Of a stretch of 34,075 bases of DNA, positions 1-8,349 are shown piece after piece. The position numbers were made by a program, and so were the translations under genes. Source of the stretch: Richelia sp. UBA3308 (GTDB lineage: Bacteria; Cyanobacteriota; Cyanobacteriia; Cyanobacteriales; Nostocaceae); assembly GCA_002361335.1 (NCBI GenBank), contig DESS01000288.1, forward strand, positions 22,389 to 56,463, read 5' to 3'. The notes beneath the pieces were generated by a model. That model was not told the DNA's origin. It made no database searches and was given only the letters and a program-made list of their open reading frames with translations. Numbering within the stretch: the stretch's first letter is position 1; each line of letters opens with the position of its first letter.

Positions 1-13
1 TCCCCCACTCCTG

Positions 14-655
14 CTAACCGCCAGCAGTTCCAGTTCCATCACCAATAAATAGGAAAGTAATTACATCAATCGTAAGAATAATCCCAATTGCTAAACCTGC
101 TTGAGTTGCAATTGGTCGCCAGTCGTTTCCTTGCTGTGCTTGGTTGTAGGCAAATAGTGCTGCGACTCCAACCAATAGTAAAAATAATCCACGAATTGCG
201 TTAAATACTAAAGTTATTGCTTCTGGCGAAATTGTGCTTGCTCCTCCTACAGAACTTTCTTCAGCAATTCCTGCTAGAAATTCTTCTAATCCGCTTAAGA
301 AAATTGCGTGCGCTGGTAATTCAAATACTGTTAAAGTCGCAGTTAATGCAATAATTAACCCTGCTATATGCCAAAAATGAATTTTATTGTTTACTATTTT
401 GTTCAACCAAGGTATTAGTTGAATTATCCTACTCAGACAGTAGAATAATAAGCTTATAGATAAGATAATTGATATTAGGAGCGGTTCTTTTACAGTTAAA
501 TAAATTAAACCAAATCCTAAAAATAAACTTAATCTAGTATCTATTTTTGTCCATACATTTGTAGTTAATGTCAGGATACCTGAATAATAAATGTTCGCAG
601 CAGCAGTCTTTACGTTCAACTTATTTCTCGAATCATATTTATTTTTGGTGTACAT
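14..655 (-). CDS. Membrane protein, possible conjugative pilin precursor (VirB2/TrbC-like)
   Basis: A 213-residue protein of no family I recognise with certainty. It has hydrophobic segments at about residues 42-55, 58-72 and 95-111, then a signal-peptidase-like Pro-Ala-His-Ala site (residues 114-117), then a roughly 96-residue tail with two more hydrophobic helices (about 148-169 and 186-204) around a short polar loop. A long leader, an A-x-A cleavage site and a small mature protein with two helices is the layout of VirB2/TrbC-type T4SS pilins. That assignment is inference from architecture only. The gene follows the 681-1697 gene on the same strand with 25 bases between them, so they may be co-transcribed. 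No clear Shine-Dalgarno sequence precedes the ATG. It lies on the inner side of the integrated element, which fits a conjugation role. It could equally be an unrelated membrane protein. Confidence 0.6.
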   Translation of the reverse strand: MYTKNKYDSRNKLNVKTAAANIYYSGILTLTTNVWTKIDTRLSLFLGFGLIYLTVKEPLLISIILSISLLFYCLSRIIQLIPWLNKIVNNKIHFWHIAGLIIALTATLTVFELPAHAIFLSGLEEFLAGIAEESSVGGASTISPEAITLVFNAIRGLFLLLVGVAALFAYNQAQQGNDWRPIATQAGLAIGIILTIDVITFLFIGDGTGTAGG

Positions 656-680
656 AGTTAATTAGTAATAAATAAAAAAA

Positions 681-1697
681 TTACATTTCATAAGAAAAAT
701 CACCAACCGCATCCAATGACACGGTTGAATGATTAGGGAGTGTGGATTGTGATGCTTTCTTTAAAGATTGAATCTGATTTTTATTGAAATCACATTGCTC
801 AATACTCCAACGGTTATATTTAGAATCTATTAGAGTCGCAGCAAATACTTGTTGTTTAGTTTCTACAGATTTTGTATCAAATCCTTTCAAAGAAGCAGGT
901 ATTACAACATTTCCATCTAAATCAGTTTTAGCCGCTTCAAAACAAAAGCGATATTGTTTGTTTGACTTAGGGTCTTTCCAATTAAAAGCTTTGGGAGTTT
1001 CACCTGCTTTTAACTCTATGAATTCCTGCGCTAGAACTTGCTCAAAGCGTCTAAGTATAGCTAATCCCGCAGTTTGAACATCTGGTTTTTCCTCTTGTTG
1101 TAAAGTATCTTTTAAATTAATACTTGATTTTAGAGGCAATCCAGTTAATAACAATCCATTAACTTCTTGTTGATTCGCTAATTGATTGGCAATATTTATT
1201 AAGCCAGGATTGATATTGCCTTTGACTGAAAACGATGATTTGAGAATTGTTTGATTTTCTAGTTGCTCTGGATTAATAATGTGTTGGTCTTCTACTTGTA
1301 ACCCCGGTGTAATAGTTATCTTTTGAGATGATGGAGAAGAAACTGTTATGTTATTTTCTGGTTGTGTCACAACAGAAGAAATAGTTTGTTTACCAGAAAT
1401 AATATCTCCCTTTTCTGAAGAGATATTGCTTTGCTGCTCCTTGAAAGGAATAGTAGCTGTCGTTTTACTAGAGTCGTTGGTAAAAGAAAAGTTGAATCCA
1501 CTCAGTTGATTTTCTTCAAAGACTAGATTCATTTGTATTTCTTGACCATGTTGTAAACTTACTTCCTTTAAAGCAGCTTGTAAATCTTTGATATTGGCTA
1601 AGTGATGTTTCGATTCTAATACTTGGTTTACGACATGGGAAATGTAATTCAAGTCCAACGGGTCTGTAATGAAACAGTTATCGATTGAATTGCTCAT
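681..1697 (-). CDS. Hypothetical protein of the integrated element
   Basis: A 338-residue soluble protein that I do not recognise. No membrane segment or signal peptide is visible. Residues about 85-170 are rich in Ser, Thr, Gln and Asn and look disordered. The C-terminal part, from about residue 205, looks folded: it contains a Leu-rich helix (LAILRRFEQVLAQEF), a segment with NWKDPKSNKQYRF and a segment around NRWSIEQCDFN. Its ATG lies at the right-hand end on the minus strand. It is probably co-transcribed with the membrane protein just downstream. Its place in an integrase-bearing element suggests an accessory or transfer function, but nothing in the sequence shows which. Confidence 0.65.
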   Translation of the reverse strand: MSNSIDNCFITDPLDLNYISHVVNQVLESKHHLANIKDLQAALKEVSLQHGQEIQMNLVFEENQLSGFNFSFTNDSSKTTATIPFKEQQSNISSEKGDIISGKQTISSVVTQPENNITVSSPSSQKITITPGLQVEDQHIINPEQLENQTILKSSFSVKGNINPGLINIANQLANQQEVNGLLLTGLPLKSSINLKDTLQQEEKPDVQTAGLAILRRFEQVLAQEFIELKAGETPKAFNWKDPKSNKQYRFCFEAAKTDLDGNVVIPASLKGFDTKSVETKQQVFAATLIDSKYNRWSIEQCDFNKNQIQSLKKASQSTLPNHSTVSLDAVGDFSYEM

Positions 1698-1848
1698 GAT
1701 GATTTGTATTCATAGCTCAAGTATTTGTATTTATGTTGCACTTAGTTTATGGATATACAAGCAATTAAAATTATTTTCTATTAAAAAACTACAAGTAATA
1801 CTTTCCCTGTGACGTAAACCAATTTATTACCATAGTCATAAAAACTCG

Positions 1849-1864
1849 TATCACTATAGTGATA
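1849..1864. promoter_or_regulatory. Perfect 16-bp palindrome, candidate operator
   Basis: The sequence tatcactatagtgata is a perfect palindrome in the 265-base spacer between two divergently transcribed genes, about 100 bases upstream of the small HTH gene at 1963. It is a plausible operator for that protein or for another element regulator. The position and symmetry are visible; the function is inferred. The rest of the spacer is AT-rich with no other clear signal. Confidence 0.4.
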
Positions 1865-1962
1865 TATAAATAAAAATTAAATTTATCAGTATATTATCTA
1901 CTTATGGTTTAAGTCCAACAGGTTATAAGAAAACAAATAATATGTTTTTAGGGGATTAATAA

Positions 1963-2226
1963 ATGGCATTTCAGTTTGTGACAAAGCAGCAAGCATCAGA
2001 GATTCTAAACATGAGCTTTTCGACACTAAAAAAATATCGTTTAGATGGCACATGGATTGAAGGAACCCATTGGGTGAAGTTAAATAGCCGTTGTATTCGA
2101 TATAATTTAGAACTTATTCAAGATTGGTTTCATAATCGTCAAGATCCAATTGCCCATCACCGAGCAATTGAAATATACCATGCAAGTTTAGCGAGCAATC
2201 AGAAGTCTAAAAAGGGAAAAGCTTGA
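1963..2226 (+). CDS. Small HTH protein, excisionase/AlpA-like
   Basis: An 87-residue protein. Residues about 5-55 form a MerR/AlpA/excisionase-type winged helix-turn-helix (TKQQASEILNMSFSTLKKYR, then a Trp- and Arg-containing wing and a recognition-like tail IRYNLELIQDWF). The C-terminus is short and basic. A Shine-Dalgarno-like AGGGGA sits 7 bases before the ATG. Proteins of this size beside tyrosine integrases often act as recombination directionality factors or as transcriptional regulators of the element. It is the only plus-strand gene in the left block and has a 16-bp palindrome about 100 bases upstream, so autoregulation is plausible. A role in excision is an inference. Confidence 0.75.
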   Translation: MAFQFVTKQQASEILNMSFSTLKKYRLDGTWIEGTHWVKLNSRCIRYNLELIQDWFHNRQDPIAHHRAIEIYHASLASNQKSKKGKA

Positions 2227-2331
2227 TTTTAATTAAATTAAATAGATACTCCATTGCTTTTTATTACCTTCGGTGCAATGGAGTCACAAAATAATTAACT
2301 AATTTTCTTGTACTTATTAAAACGCTATTGT

Positions 2332-2658
2332 TTAATCAATACAAACTTTGGTTTTAGCCTCAGAATTTGATTGTTTATTCTTAACTACAATTTCCACGTC
2401 GCAACCTAAAGCATTTAAAAAACGGAAAAGCCTTTCGGTTGAAAAACCTGATAATTTACCTTTGTGCAAAGCAGAAATTTTTGGTTGGTCAATTCCTAAT
2501 AATTGTGCGGCTTCTACTTGAGTGATGTTTCGTTGAGTTATGATTTTGCTAATTTGACGTGCTAATTCTGCTTTAACAAGTAATTCATCTGGATTGGCTA
2601 AACCTAAATCAGCAAATACATTTCCACTACTTTTTTGAACCTTTATTTCTTCAGCCAT
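2332..2658 (-). CDS. XRE-family antitoxin, HigA-like
   Basis: A 108-residue protein with a central Cro/C1-type helix-turn-helix at about residues 33-75 (ITQRNITQVEAAQLLGIDQP then KISALHKGKLSGFS) and the tail FLNALGCDVEIVVK. This is typical of HigA-type antitoxins (helix-turn-helix, HTH_37-like group). Such proteins bind and neutralise a cognate RelE/HigB-fold mRNA interferase and repress their own operon. The toxin gene lies immediately upstream on the same strand, which is the usual higB-higA order. Since that toxin is frameshifted as read, this antitoxin may now be an orphan regulator. The family call is firm; the exact partner specificity is unknown. Confidence 0.85.
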   Translation of the reverse strand: MAEEIKVQKSSGNVFADLGLANPDELLVKAELARQISKIITQRNITQVEAAQLLGIDQPKISALHKGKLSGFSTERLFRFLNALGCDVEIVVKNKQSNSEAKTKVCID

Positions 2659-2664
2659 AATTAT

Positions 2665-3038
2665 TTAACTTTTATTTTTACTATAGTTTTTTGCATGATA
2701 TTCTTTGGCTCGCTTTAAGCGTGCTTCTATTAGTTCAATATCTTGTTTTGGTGTTGAAATACCACGTTTCGATTTCTTTTGAAAAGTATGTAAAACATAA
2801 ATTACATCTGCGAGTTTTACTGTATACACAGCCCTGTAAGTAAAGTATCGAAATCTTCTACAATTTCTAACATCCCTGCACCCTTAAAACCTTTAAGTGG
2901 TTTAGCGTTCTCATGCTTTTCTCCGCATTGAGCTAAGTACAAAGCATAGCCAACTACTTGCTGTACTTCCTCTGGGAACTCTTTCAAATCATTAAGGGAG
3001 CTTCCAATCCATTTAATTGGCTTCAACACATCACTCAT
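2665..3038 (-). pseudogene. HigB/RelE-like toxin gene, frameshifted
   Basis: The first frame starts at 3038 and encodes a phage-derived Gp49/HigB-type toxin N-terminus (EFPEEVQQVVGYALYLAQCG, KPLKGFKGAGMLEIVEDFDT). It goes out of frame near 2842-2844 and stops at 2817. The remaining domain is intact in the next frame down to a TAA at 2665-2667: it reads YRAVYTVKLADVIYVLHTFQ, then KKSKRGISTPKQDIELIEAR and LKRAKEYHAKNY. One missing base, most simply a T in the TTT run on the minus strand, would restore a protein of about 124 residues, the normal family size. The RAVYTVK strand and the QKKSKRGIS segment, needed for RNase activity, are in the lost part. The cause may be a real inactivating mutation or a homopolymer sequencing error. 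The antitoxin ATG lies 6 bases further on. Confidence 0.85.
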
Positions 3039-3185
3039 ATTTTCAATATGCTAATTTTGGCATATTTTTTCAATGATATCTGAAATTTGTTGTTTATGAA
3101 TTTAATAAGCAATAAAAAGCGACACTCACTAGTTACTATATACACTACAAGGAAGCAACGTGAGTATCGCCTAAACTATAAAATT

Positions 3186-4364
3186 CTAAAACTCCGGTAA
3201 GAAAAGCTCTCGACTTTGCCCAGCGTAATGCCGATAAATAATCTCTGGCGAATTACCTACCATTTTGGCTAAATCTTTCACATCTACCCCATTCTTCAAA
3301 GCCATCGTAATAAACGTATGTCGAGTTTGATAAAGCTTCCGATACTCTACATCATCAAGGGTTTCTAAAATACCCTTCCAAGCTCGTCTACCAAGGTTTT
3401 GCACATCTATCCATTTTCCTTCTGGTGAGGGAAAAACTTTCGCTTCACCAGACCTTTCAACTGGTTGAATTGATTTTAAAAAACTAGCCAAACGATTATT
3501 AATTGGGAAAACTCGCTTCTTCTGAGTCTTCAAACCTGGTTTACAAGTTAATCCTGATTCAGAAATCACCACAGCTTGTTCAAACCGAATGTAGGTAAAG
3601 TCTTTACTTATGTGCTTCCACTGCAAACCTACAGCTTCAGACGGTCTGCAACCCGTGATAAAAAGAAATTCTATTAGTGGCGCGTAATGGGCATAATAGC
3701 GATTTTCCTTGAATGCTTCGATAATGTGATCGCGTTCTTCAACACTGAAAGGATTGATATCCGTTTCCTGAGAATCTCCCTTGGGTAGCTTAATATCGCT
3801 CGCCATACCTTCAAACGGATTGTCATCAATCAATTGGGACTTCACAGCCCAATTACAGCAAGCACAAAACTGAGTCATGATTTTTTTGGCAGATAAGGGG
3901 CTTCTATTCGCAATTAACCAATCGCGAATCGCCACAGCTTTATCCAAAGTCTTCACGGGGAGATGCACGTTAATACAGCGATAAATTTTCTTGTAATCCT
4001 TCGCCAAAGTACTGGGGGATAAACTTGACTTTTTATATTCGGTATAGCTGTCCCACAAGTCAGCTAAAGAAACATAACTTTCTGGGGAAGTCTCCTTGTC
4101 AGAAGCCGATGGTGTAAAAATATCTTGCTGAGACTGCGGCTTGTACCTTTCCAAAGTGATATCGAAGTTATTGCACAGAATATCCAACTCAATCTGCTTG
4201 GCTTTCATCTCCGCCAGCTTGCGGTTGGCTTGGGTATCGGTAAAACCCGTTGATAAATAATGACGTTTACCCCCAAAACTGAAAACTAGCTGTAAACGTT
4301 GATTAGAAGTTTTGATTTGGACAGTACCTTTACTTGCTTTCTTATTAGATTTTTGGGAACCCAC
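3186..4364 (-). CDS. Tyrosine site-specific integrase
   Basis: A 392-residue phage/ICE-type tyrosine recombinase. The N-terminal part (about 15-70) looks like an arm-binding domain, about 97-200 is a SAM-like core-binding domain, and about 205-392 is the catalytic domain. The catalytic set is visible: Arg240 in TGCRPSEAVGL, Arg348-His349 in YQTRHTF, and the Tyr nucleophile in NSPEIIYRHYAG (Tyr377 more likely than Tyr380). The usual first His of box II (HxxR) is Tyr345 here. The start is GTG, with AGGAG 7 bases upstream. The gene sits about 250 bases beyond the 3' end of tRNA-Phe and points away from it, the standard layout for an element integrated in a tRNA 3' end. It would catalyse integration and, with a directionality factor such as the HTH protein at 1963, excision. 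Confidence 0.93.
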   Translation of the reverse strand: MGSQKSNKKASKGTVQIKTSNQRLQLVFSFGGKRHYLSTGFTDTQANRKLAEMKAKQIELDILCNNFDITLERYKPQSQQDIFTPSASDKETSPESYVSLADLWDSYTEYKKSSLSPSTLAKDYKKIYRCINVHLPVKTLDKAVAIRDWLIANRSPLSAKKIMTQFCACCNWAVKSQLIDDNPFEGMASDIKLPKGDSQETDINPFSVEERDHIIEAFKENRYYAHYAPLIEFLFITGCRPSEAVGLQWKHISKDFTYIRFEQAVVISESGLTCKPGLKTQKKRVFPINNRLASFLKSIQPVERSGEAKVFPSPEGKWIDVQNLGRRAWKGILETLDDVEYRKLYQTRHTFITMALKNGVDVKDLAKMVGNSPEIIYRHYAGQSRELFLPEF

Positions 4365-4429
4365 AGTTGACTCCTGGACTTATAAACGAAGACAAAGAGA
4401 AATTGCTAGCTTATTTCTCCATTGCCCTG

Positions 4430-4560
4430 CTGGACTTGGAATCAGCGCGCTCTGATTTACCCCAACTTTACCCCAATAAATTGTCCAAACCCGTCCAAAA
4501 ATGTCCAACGTGGGGGTAAATTTACACCCAATCGACACCCCTCGAATCGCTGAAACGGGG
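4430..4560. repeat. Short repeats between integrase gene and tRNA, candidate integrase arm/att region
   Basis: The spacer has repeated short words: ttaccccaa twice (about 4458-4475), gtccaa three times (about 4482-4510), and the pair gggggtaaatttacaccc (about 4513-4530). Clustered direct and inverted repeats next to an integrase gene are the kind of place where integrase and excisionase arm sites occur. The repeats are visible; their role is an inference. No ORF lies here. Confidence 0.35.
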
Positions 4561-4573
4561 TTTTTACGACATT

Positions 4574-4609
4574 AAAAAACCCCCAGAAGGCTTGGCTGCT
4601 GGGGGTTTT
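4574..4609 (-). terminator. Rho-independent terminator after tRNA-Phe
   Basis: Read on the minus strand, a cccccag/ctggggg stem (4599-4605 and 4580-4586) closes a 12-base loop and is followed by a T run (4579-4574). It begins about 13 bases after the tRNA 3' end and would terminate the tRNA transcript. The reverse direction also ends in four T residues, so it may work both ways. Confidence 0.75.
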
Positions 4610-4617
4610 GGTTGTAA

Positions 4618-4690
<73 letters not shown>

Positions 4691-5449
4691 AAGGTTTGGG
4701 ACCCACGATTAAAGAATATAGCAAACTTATATTTATTTTGCAAGAATTTCACCAAAAAAAATATATACGGTTTAAATTATAAGGGTTACAGTTTCCGCAA
4801 AAATACAGCTTGCTGGTATTTCCTACGGAAACGCTCCGCCTTTAGTGTTCGTCGGGTGCGGCTAACATAGATCGTCTTTTCTCCGATATAAGGACGGCAT
4901 ATTATTTCGTGACATACCCACACTTGTGTGAAATTATGTCGTTTCCAATGTCGACAACCGATTACTAGCAATTATTTTACGTTGTTGTCATTTTCTACCG
5001 GAACCCTCCAAGACCCTAATTTCTAATTATGGGGGTGTAGTGCGCTCGCGACTTTAGTCGCCAGTTCCATTACTTTTTGTGATATGTTGTTTGAAGCGGT
5101 AAAGCGCACATTTAAAAAGCCGCTTTTGGTATAGCGGACAGACCCCGATCGGTCGCCCTGGGGGCAATAAGCCCAGAATCTTGTACGCCACTTGCTTTAT
5201 GCCGGGGAACCCGTCCACCGCAGTGGCTCATAAATGTGGGAGTCGAAGTAAGAAATTGAATAAATCTTTTCAAACGCGGTCGGGCAGCCCGTGTGAGCTT
5301 GTGGACGTATCCCTGCCGGGGAGATTTGAATATTTGTATTTAGATTTCTAGAGCGGACGGATGAAGCAAGAATCCCCTTCAATTAATTGATGGGGAGTGT
5401 CAAAACATTATTCATAAGAAACACGCTCCAAGCGGGAAATTCACACCCT
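4691..5449. other. Gene-poor spacer with palindromic repeats
   Basis: I find no convincing gene here. Short reading frames at 4786-4971 and 5197-5382 (minus) lack ribosome sites and family features. The stretch is more GC-rich in patches and carries palindromic words, for example gcgactttagtcgc (about 5049-5062) and ccaccgcagtgg (about 5215-5226, inside a segment resembling a repeat I remember from Nostocales genomes). It is probably debris of mobile elements and dispersed repeats. Confidence 0.5.
5374..5395. repeat. Imperfect hairpin downstream of the IS200/IS605 remnant
   Basis: CCCC (5374-5377) and GGGG (5392-5395) enclose a nearly perfect inner palindrome, tcaattaattga, with one mismatch between the two stems. 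On the minus strand it lies after the tnpA remnant and is followed by ATTCTTGC. Subterminal hairpins of this kind are the recognition structures of single-strand IS200/IS605 transposases. The assignment rests on position and shape. Confidence 0.45.
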
Positions 5450-5639
5450 TCAGGGCATAGAGGGAAGGGACATGGGCGGTTTTAACCCCCGTAGTCTTTC
5501 TAAGTATCCATGATGCGAGTCTTCAATATACTTTTTAATTACTTCGCTGCAAACGTTACCCGCAGTACTAATAAAATAGCTATTCGTCCATAATGAGGTC
5601 AGGAAACTCCTTTATGTAGCGATTAGGGCAAAACGCATC
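5450..5639 (-). pseudogene. Remnant of an IS200/IS605-type transposase (tnpA), C-terminal end
   Basis: Too short and broken to appear as a gene. One minus-strand frame reads SLWTNSYFISTAGNV then CSEVIKKYIEDSHH, which matches the C-terminal strand and helix of Y1 (HUH) TnpA transposases (LW..SYF...G....E...KYIE). The stretch just upstream, NRYIKEFPDL, is in a different frame, so a frameshift lies near 5594-5605. Everything N-terminal, including the HUH motif, is missing, and the catalytic Tyr helix is not recognisable. It ends at a TGA at 5450-5452. The element is dead in this copy; a hairpin downstream may be its old end. Confidence 0.7.
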
Positions 5640-6526
5640 TAAACTTAAGCTAGGTGCGCCTCGGGCGCATCAGCGCGAGTGTGGGTTCGCCGTTCCGGTG
5701 CTGGCCCTAGTACTCGACCAAGCAAGCAAGCAAGCCAAAATTGCTGGGTAAAGGTAGAGAGGGGGGAGAGGGGGAAGAAAATAAATTTTTGTTCTCATTG
5801 TCTCACCTGCAAAGTTCGCTTGGTGAACTACTAGGATCGGCCCCACGCCGGAGGCGTACGCCAAAAAATATCCCTTCAAGCATAACAAATACAATTACGT
5901 AAATACCGATATTTAAAAGTTGGAATAAAAAACTACAAAATTACGCAATCCGGGTAAGTGCCAAGTAGGCACAAGGAACGCTTTTTCCAGGCATTGACGT
6001 TGTTGAAGAAGTTTGTTTCTCTAATTGTATTCTCGCCACAAGCTGTTGCTACAAGGCTTCCGTGTTCCTCAGTTGATGGCGATCGCATTTTTTTTGGCTA
6101 TAAAGACATAAAATTTCCAGCCTCTACAGTTTTTTGAGTCATAGATAATTACTTTCTCTTATCAAATCCAACAAACCTATCAAAAAGTAATTTATTCTCA
6201 GTAATAAAAAAAAATGTATTATATTTTACTTTTAAACAGGATGGTAAGGGATGTAATTTAGTTTATCAATACCAAGTTTTCTTAACTAATATTAAAAGAT
6301 ATGAAAATTTTATACTTTATTTTACAAACCCACTTTTGTGGGCTAAATTAGGCGCATCTTTGATACGGCAACAGTATAATTAAATACAACATTCCCTCCA
6401 CCATGCTTTGGAGAAGGGAAGGAAGTAACTTAAGTATTGTCAGAGCTTTTTCTGTTATATATATGACCTATACTTTATTGCTCGTGACTAAGTCTGGATT
6501 GAATCAAGGTAGTATTGCTTTTAATA
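5640..6526. other. Gene-free spacer with short repeats
   Basis: No supported gene. It contains GC-rich palindromic words (gcgcctcgggcgc near 5657, gccggaggcgtacgcc near 5847), a tetranucleotide run of aagc (about 5719-5733), a purine-rich run (about 5754-5780), a HIP1 octamer (about 6078) and a hairpin repeat at 6326-6361 with a relative at 9734-9769. The reading frame at 5670-5894 (minus) crosses these repeats and looks spurious. From 6120 to 6526 the DNA is strongly AT-rich and may hold the 3' end of the RTX transcript. Confidence 0.5.
6326..6361. repeat. Dispersed hairpin repeat, copy 1
   Basis: A cccac/gtggg hairpin (6329-6333 with 6338-6342) followed by a conserved tail ending in gcgcat. 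It matches 9734-9769 at 29 of 36 positions by my alignment, with the hairpin kept by compensating structure. This looks like a small dispersed element. Confidence 0.55.
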
Positions 6527-7651
6527 TTAGATAAACACGGTACCGATATTATCAATGAGGGTGCTGGCTGAAGTCGAACTAACAACTGCTAAAACCTGTC
6601 CAGACTGAGAAATTTCAGCACCTGATGCACCATCAACAATCAAAAGCTCATTAGGATCACCAGAAACATCAAGGCTGGTTTGTCCAAGTTGGAAGTTGAT
6701 AATTGTATCAATTCCCTTGCCTGATTCTAAGACAACTATATCGTCACCGCCACCAAGGAAGATGGTATCGTTGCCAAAGCCAGCAACAATTTTATCGTTA
6801 CCAGAGCCGGTGTTAATGGTGTCATCACCAAGTCCGCCAAATACGATATTATCGCCTTCTGCAGCGGAAATACTATCATTACCTGCGCCACCAAAAATTT
6901 TGTCAGCTTGGGAACCACCAAAAATGGTGTCATTTCCAGCACCACCATAAAGTTTGTTTACACCTTCGCTACCAAAGATTTGGTCGTTACCTTCCTTACC
7001 GAAGATAGTATCATCACCAACTTCACCAAACAGGGATTCGCTATTGTTTGTTCCTAAAATTGCTTTATCGGCTGAGATCACCTTTAAGTTATCTACTAGC
7101 AACCCTGAGTCAACAAAAGTGTCTTCCAAATCCACAACTCCGATACCTACTGTATAGGTGCCAGCTTCAGAGAATTCAAAAGTGAAATTATCGTAGTCAG
7201 TTTCCTGATCGAATTCTGTGGGGGATGAGATTAAGAAAGTGCCGGTGTCAGCTAATTCAGATGATGAATTGGGAGTAATTGAGACAAAGGCAAAATCATT
7301 GAATGTTTCTGGATCCGAATCGAAGGTAGTTTCATCTGTCAAAAAGTTAAAATCAAAGCTTAAAACATCCCCTGCTTCCACAGTGATTGTTTTTTCCAAA
7401 GCTGAACCTTCAGTGGCATTTCCGTCGTTGATTGAGTCTATATCTCCAAAATCCAATCCTAAGAAGCTTTCTAGGATGTCATCACTAACCGAACCATCAC
7501 CTGTGGTTAGCAAAGCTTGGAAATCACCATGAGTAGGAATGACACCAAATTCAGCGGTTTCGATACTGGTATCGCCGATGGTTTCCCAAGCGGTGAAATC
7601 TCCAGTTTCAAATCCACCATTTATGGAATTAATATGGTTGAGTTCATTCAT
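6527..7651 (-). CDS. RTX (hemolysin-type Ca-binding repeat) protein
   Basis: A 374-residue, strongly acidic protein. The N-terminal half (from NGGFETGDFTAWETIGD) resembles the jelly-roll-like N-terminal domains of cyanobacterial and other secreted proteins that begin NGGFE.GDF.GW. From about residue 195 to 305 there are nonapeptide RTX repeats (GGAGNDTIFGG, GGLGDDTINTG and others) that bind calcium and form a beta-roll. RTX proteins are usually exported unfolded by a type I system through a C-terminal signal; no N-terminal signal peptide is visible. I chose the ATG at 7651 because AAGGAA precedes it and the NGGFE domain starts just after; the upstream extension to 7726 looks like noise. The exact function (surface, adhesion or matrix protein) is unknown. 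No exporter genes are adjacent. Confidence 0.85.
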   Translation of the reverse strand: MNELNHINSINGGFETGDFTAWETIGDTSIETAEFGVIPTHGDFQALLTTGDGSVSDDILESFLGLDFGDIDSINDGNATEGSALEKTITVEAGDVLSFDFNFLTDETTFDSDPETFNDFAFVSITPNSSSELADTGTFLISSPTEFDQETDYDNFTFEFSEAGTYTVGIGVVDLEDTFVDSGLLVDNLKVISADKAILGTNNSESLFGEVGDDTIFGKEGNDQIFGSEGVNKLYGGAGNDTIFGGSQADKIFGGAGNDSISAAEGDNIVFGGLGDDTINTGSGNDKIVAGFGNDTIFLGGGDDIVVLESGKGIDTIINFQLGQTSLDVSGDPNELLIVDGASGAEISQSGQVLAVVSSTSASTLIDNIGTVFI

Positions 7652-8291
7652 TTGCTTTTTCCTTGTTTCTTGGTTTACTTTTCGCAGAGAATACTTGAAC
7701 GCTGGAACTCTTGAAAATAAGTACATTCCCCAAAAGGGGGATATCTCGATCAGAGATTAAAGTCTTAGGTTGTGAACCGATGACTCCAAATCTAGACAAT
7801 CTCACCCTACTTATTAACAACTTAAAAATAAAAACATTATGTTTCGCTGCCATTACCGTGCACTATAAATAGTGTGCTTAATGACACATTATTGAATTAA
7901 CAGAACTCTTAGTCAATAGGGAATTACATAGTAATTAATGTATAATTTTTTTCTTATTTTGGTGAGTATCAGTTGGTTTTTCATCTAAAATTTATGATGT
8001 TTGATATACAAAAAAAATAAGCATAATTTTAATACGTGAGCAGAAAAATGCTCTGCTCCTTCTATTTAGAGAAAATGTATTTAGATTATTCTTGAATTTC
8101 ACAACAGCCATCTAATTTGAATTTTTCATTAAGTTTTAATTTATACTTGACATTAGAGTAACCCTGAGAAGTTAAGATACAGGACGGCCCGCAACTGGCA
8201 CAAGGGATGGTGCGCGAAGCTTCCCCCCGCCAAAAAAACTAAACTATAGGCATAGCAACTTTCGGACATTTTAGTTGCGGGGGTTAGATAA

Positions 8292-8320
8292 GCTGTTGTG
8301 CATTAAAAATGCACAACAGC
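8292..8320. repeat. Perfect 13-bp hairpin
   Basis: gctgttgtgcatt (8292-8304) and its exact complement aatgcacaacagc (8308-8320) are separated by three A residues. There is no T tract after either side, so it is not a standard terminator. It belongs to the repeat cluster at 8188-8349. Confidence 0.8.
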
Positions 8321-8323
8321 AAG

Positions 8324-8349
8324 GCCGTCTTGCCGTCTTGCTGTCTTGC
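8324..8349. repeat. Short tandem repeat, 8-base unit
   Basis: Units gccgtctt, gccgtctt and gctgtctt in a row, then gc. It is similar in unit size to the array at 10138-10188. Short tandemly repeated arrays of 7-8 bases are common in heterocystous cyanobacteria. Confidence 0.8.

Noticed and set aside
784..1077. Plus-strand open frame of 97 codons
   Set aside because: It lies wholly inside the hypothetical gene on the minus strand, has no family features and looks like a shadow frame.
4786..4971. 61-codon minus-strand frame
   Set aside because: No ribosome site or recognisable motif; the region is repeat-rich spacer.
5197..5382. 61-codon minus-strand frame downstream of the IS remnant
   Set aside because: It crosses palindromic repeats and has no protein-like features; part of the mobile-element debris.
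6696..7532. Several plus-strand frames opposite the RTX gene
   Set aside because: They are the low-complexity antisense of the repeat region; Ser/Pro-rich composition is a by-product of RTX repeats.
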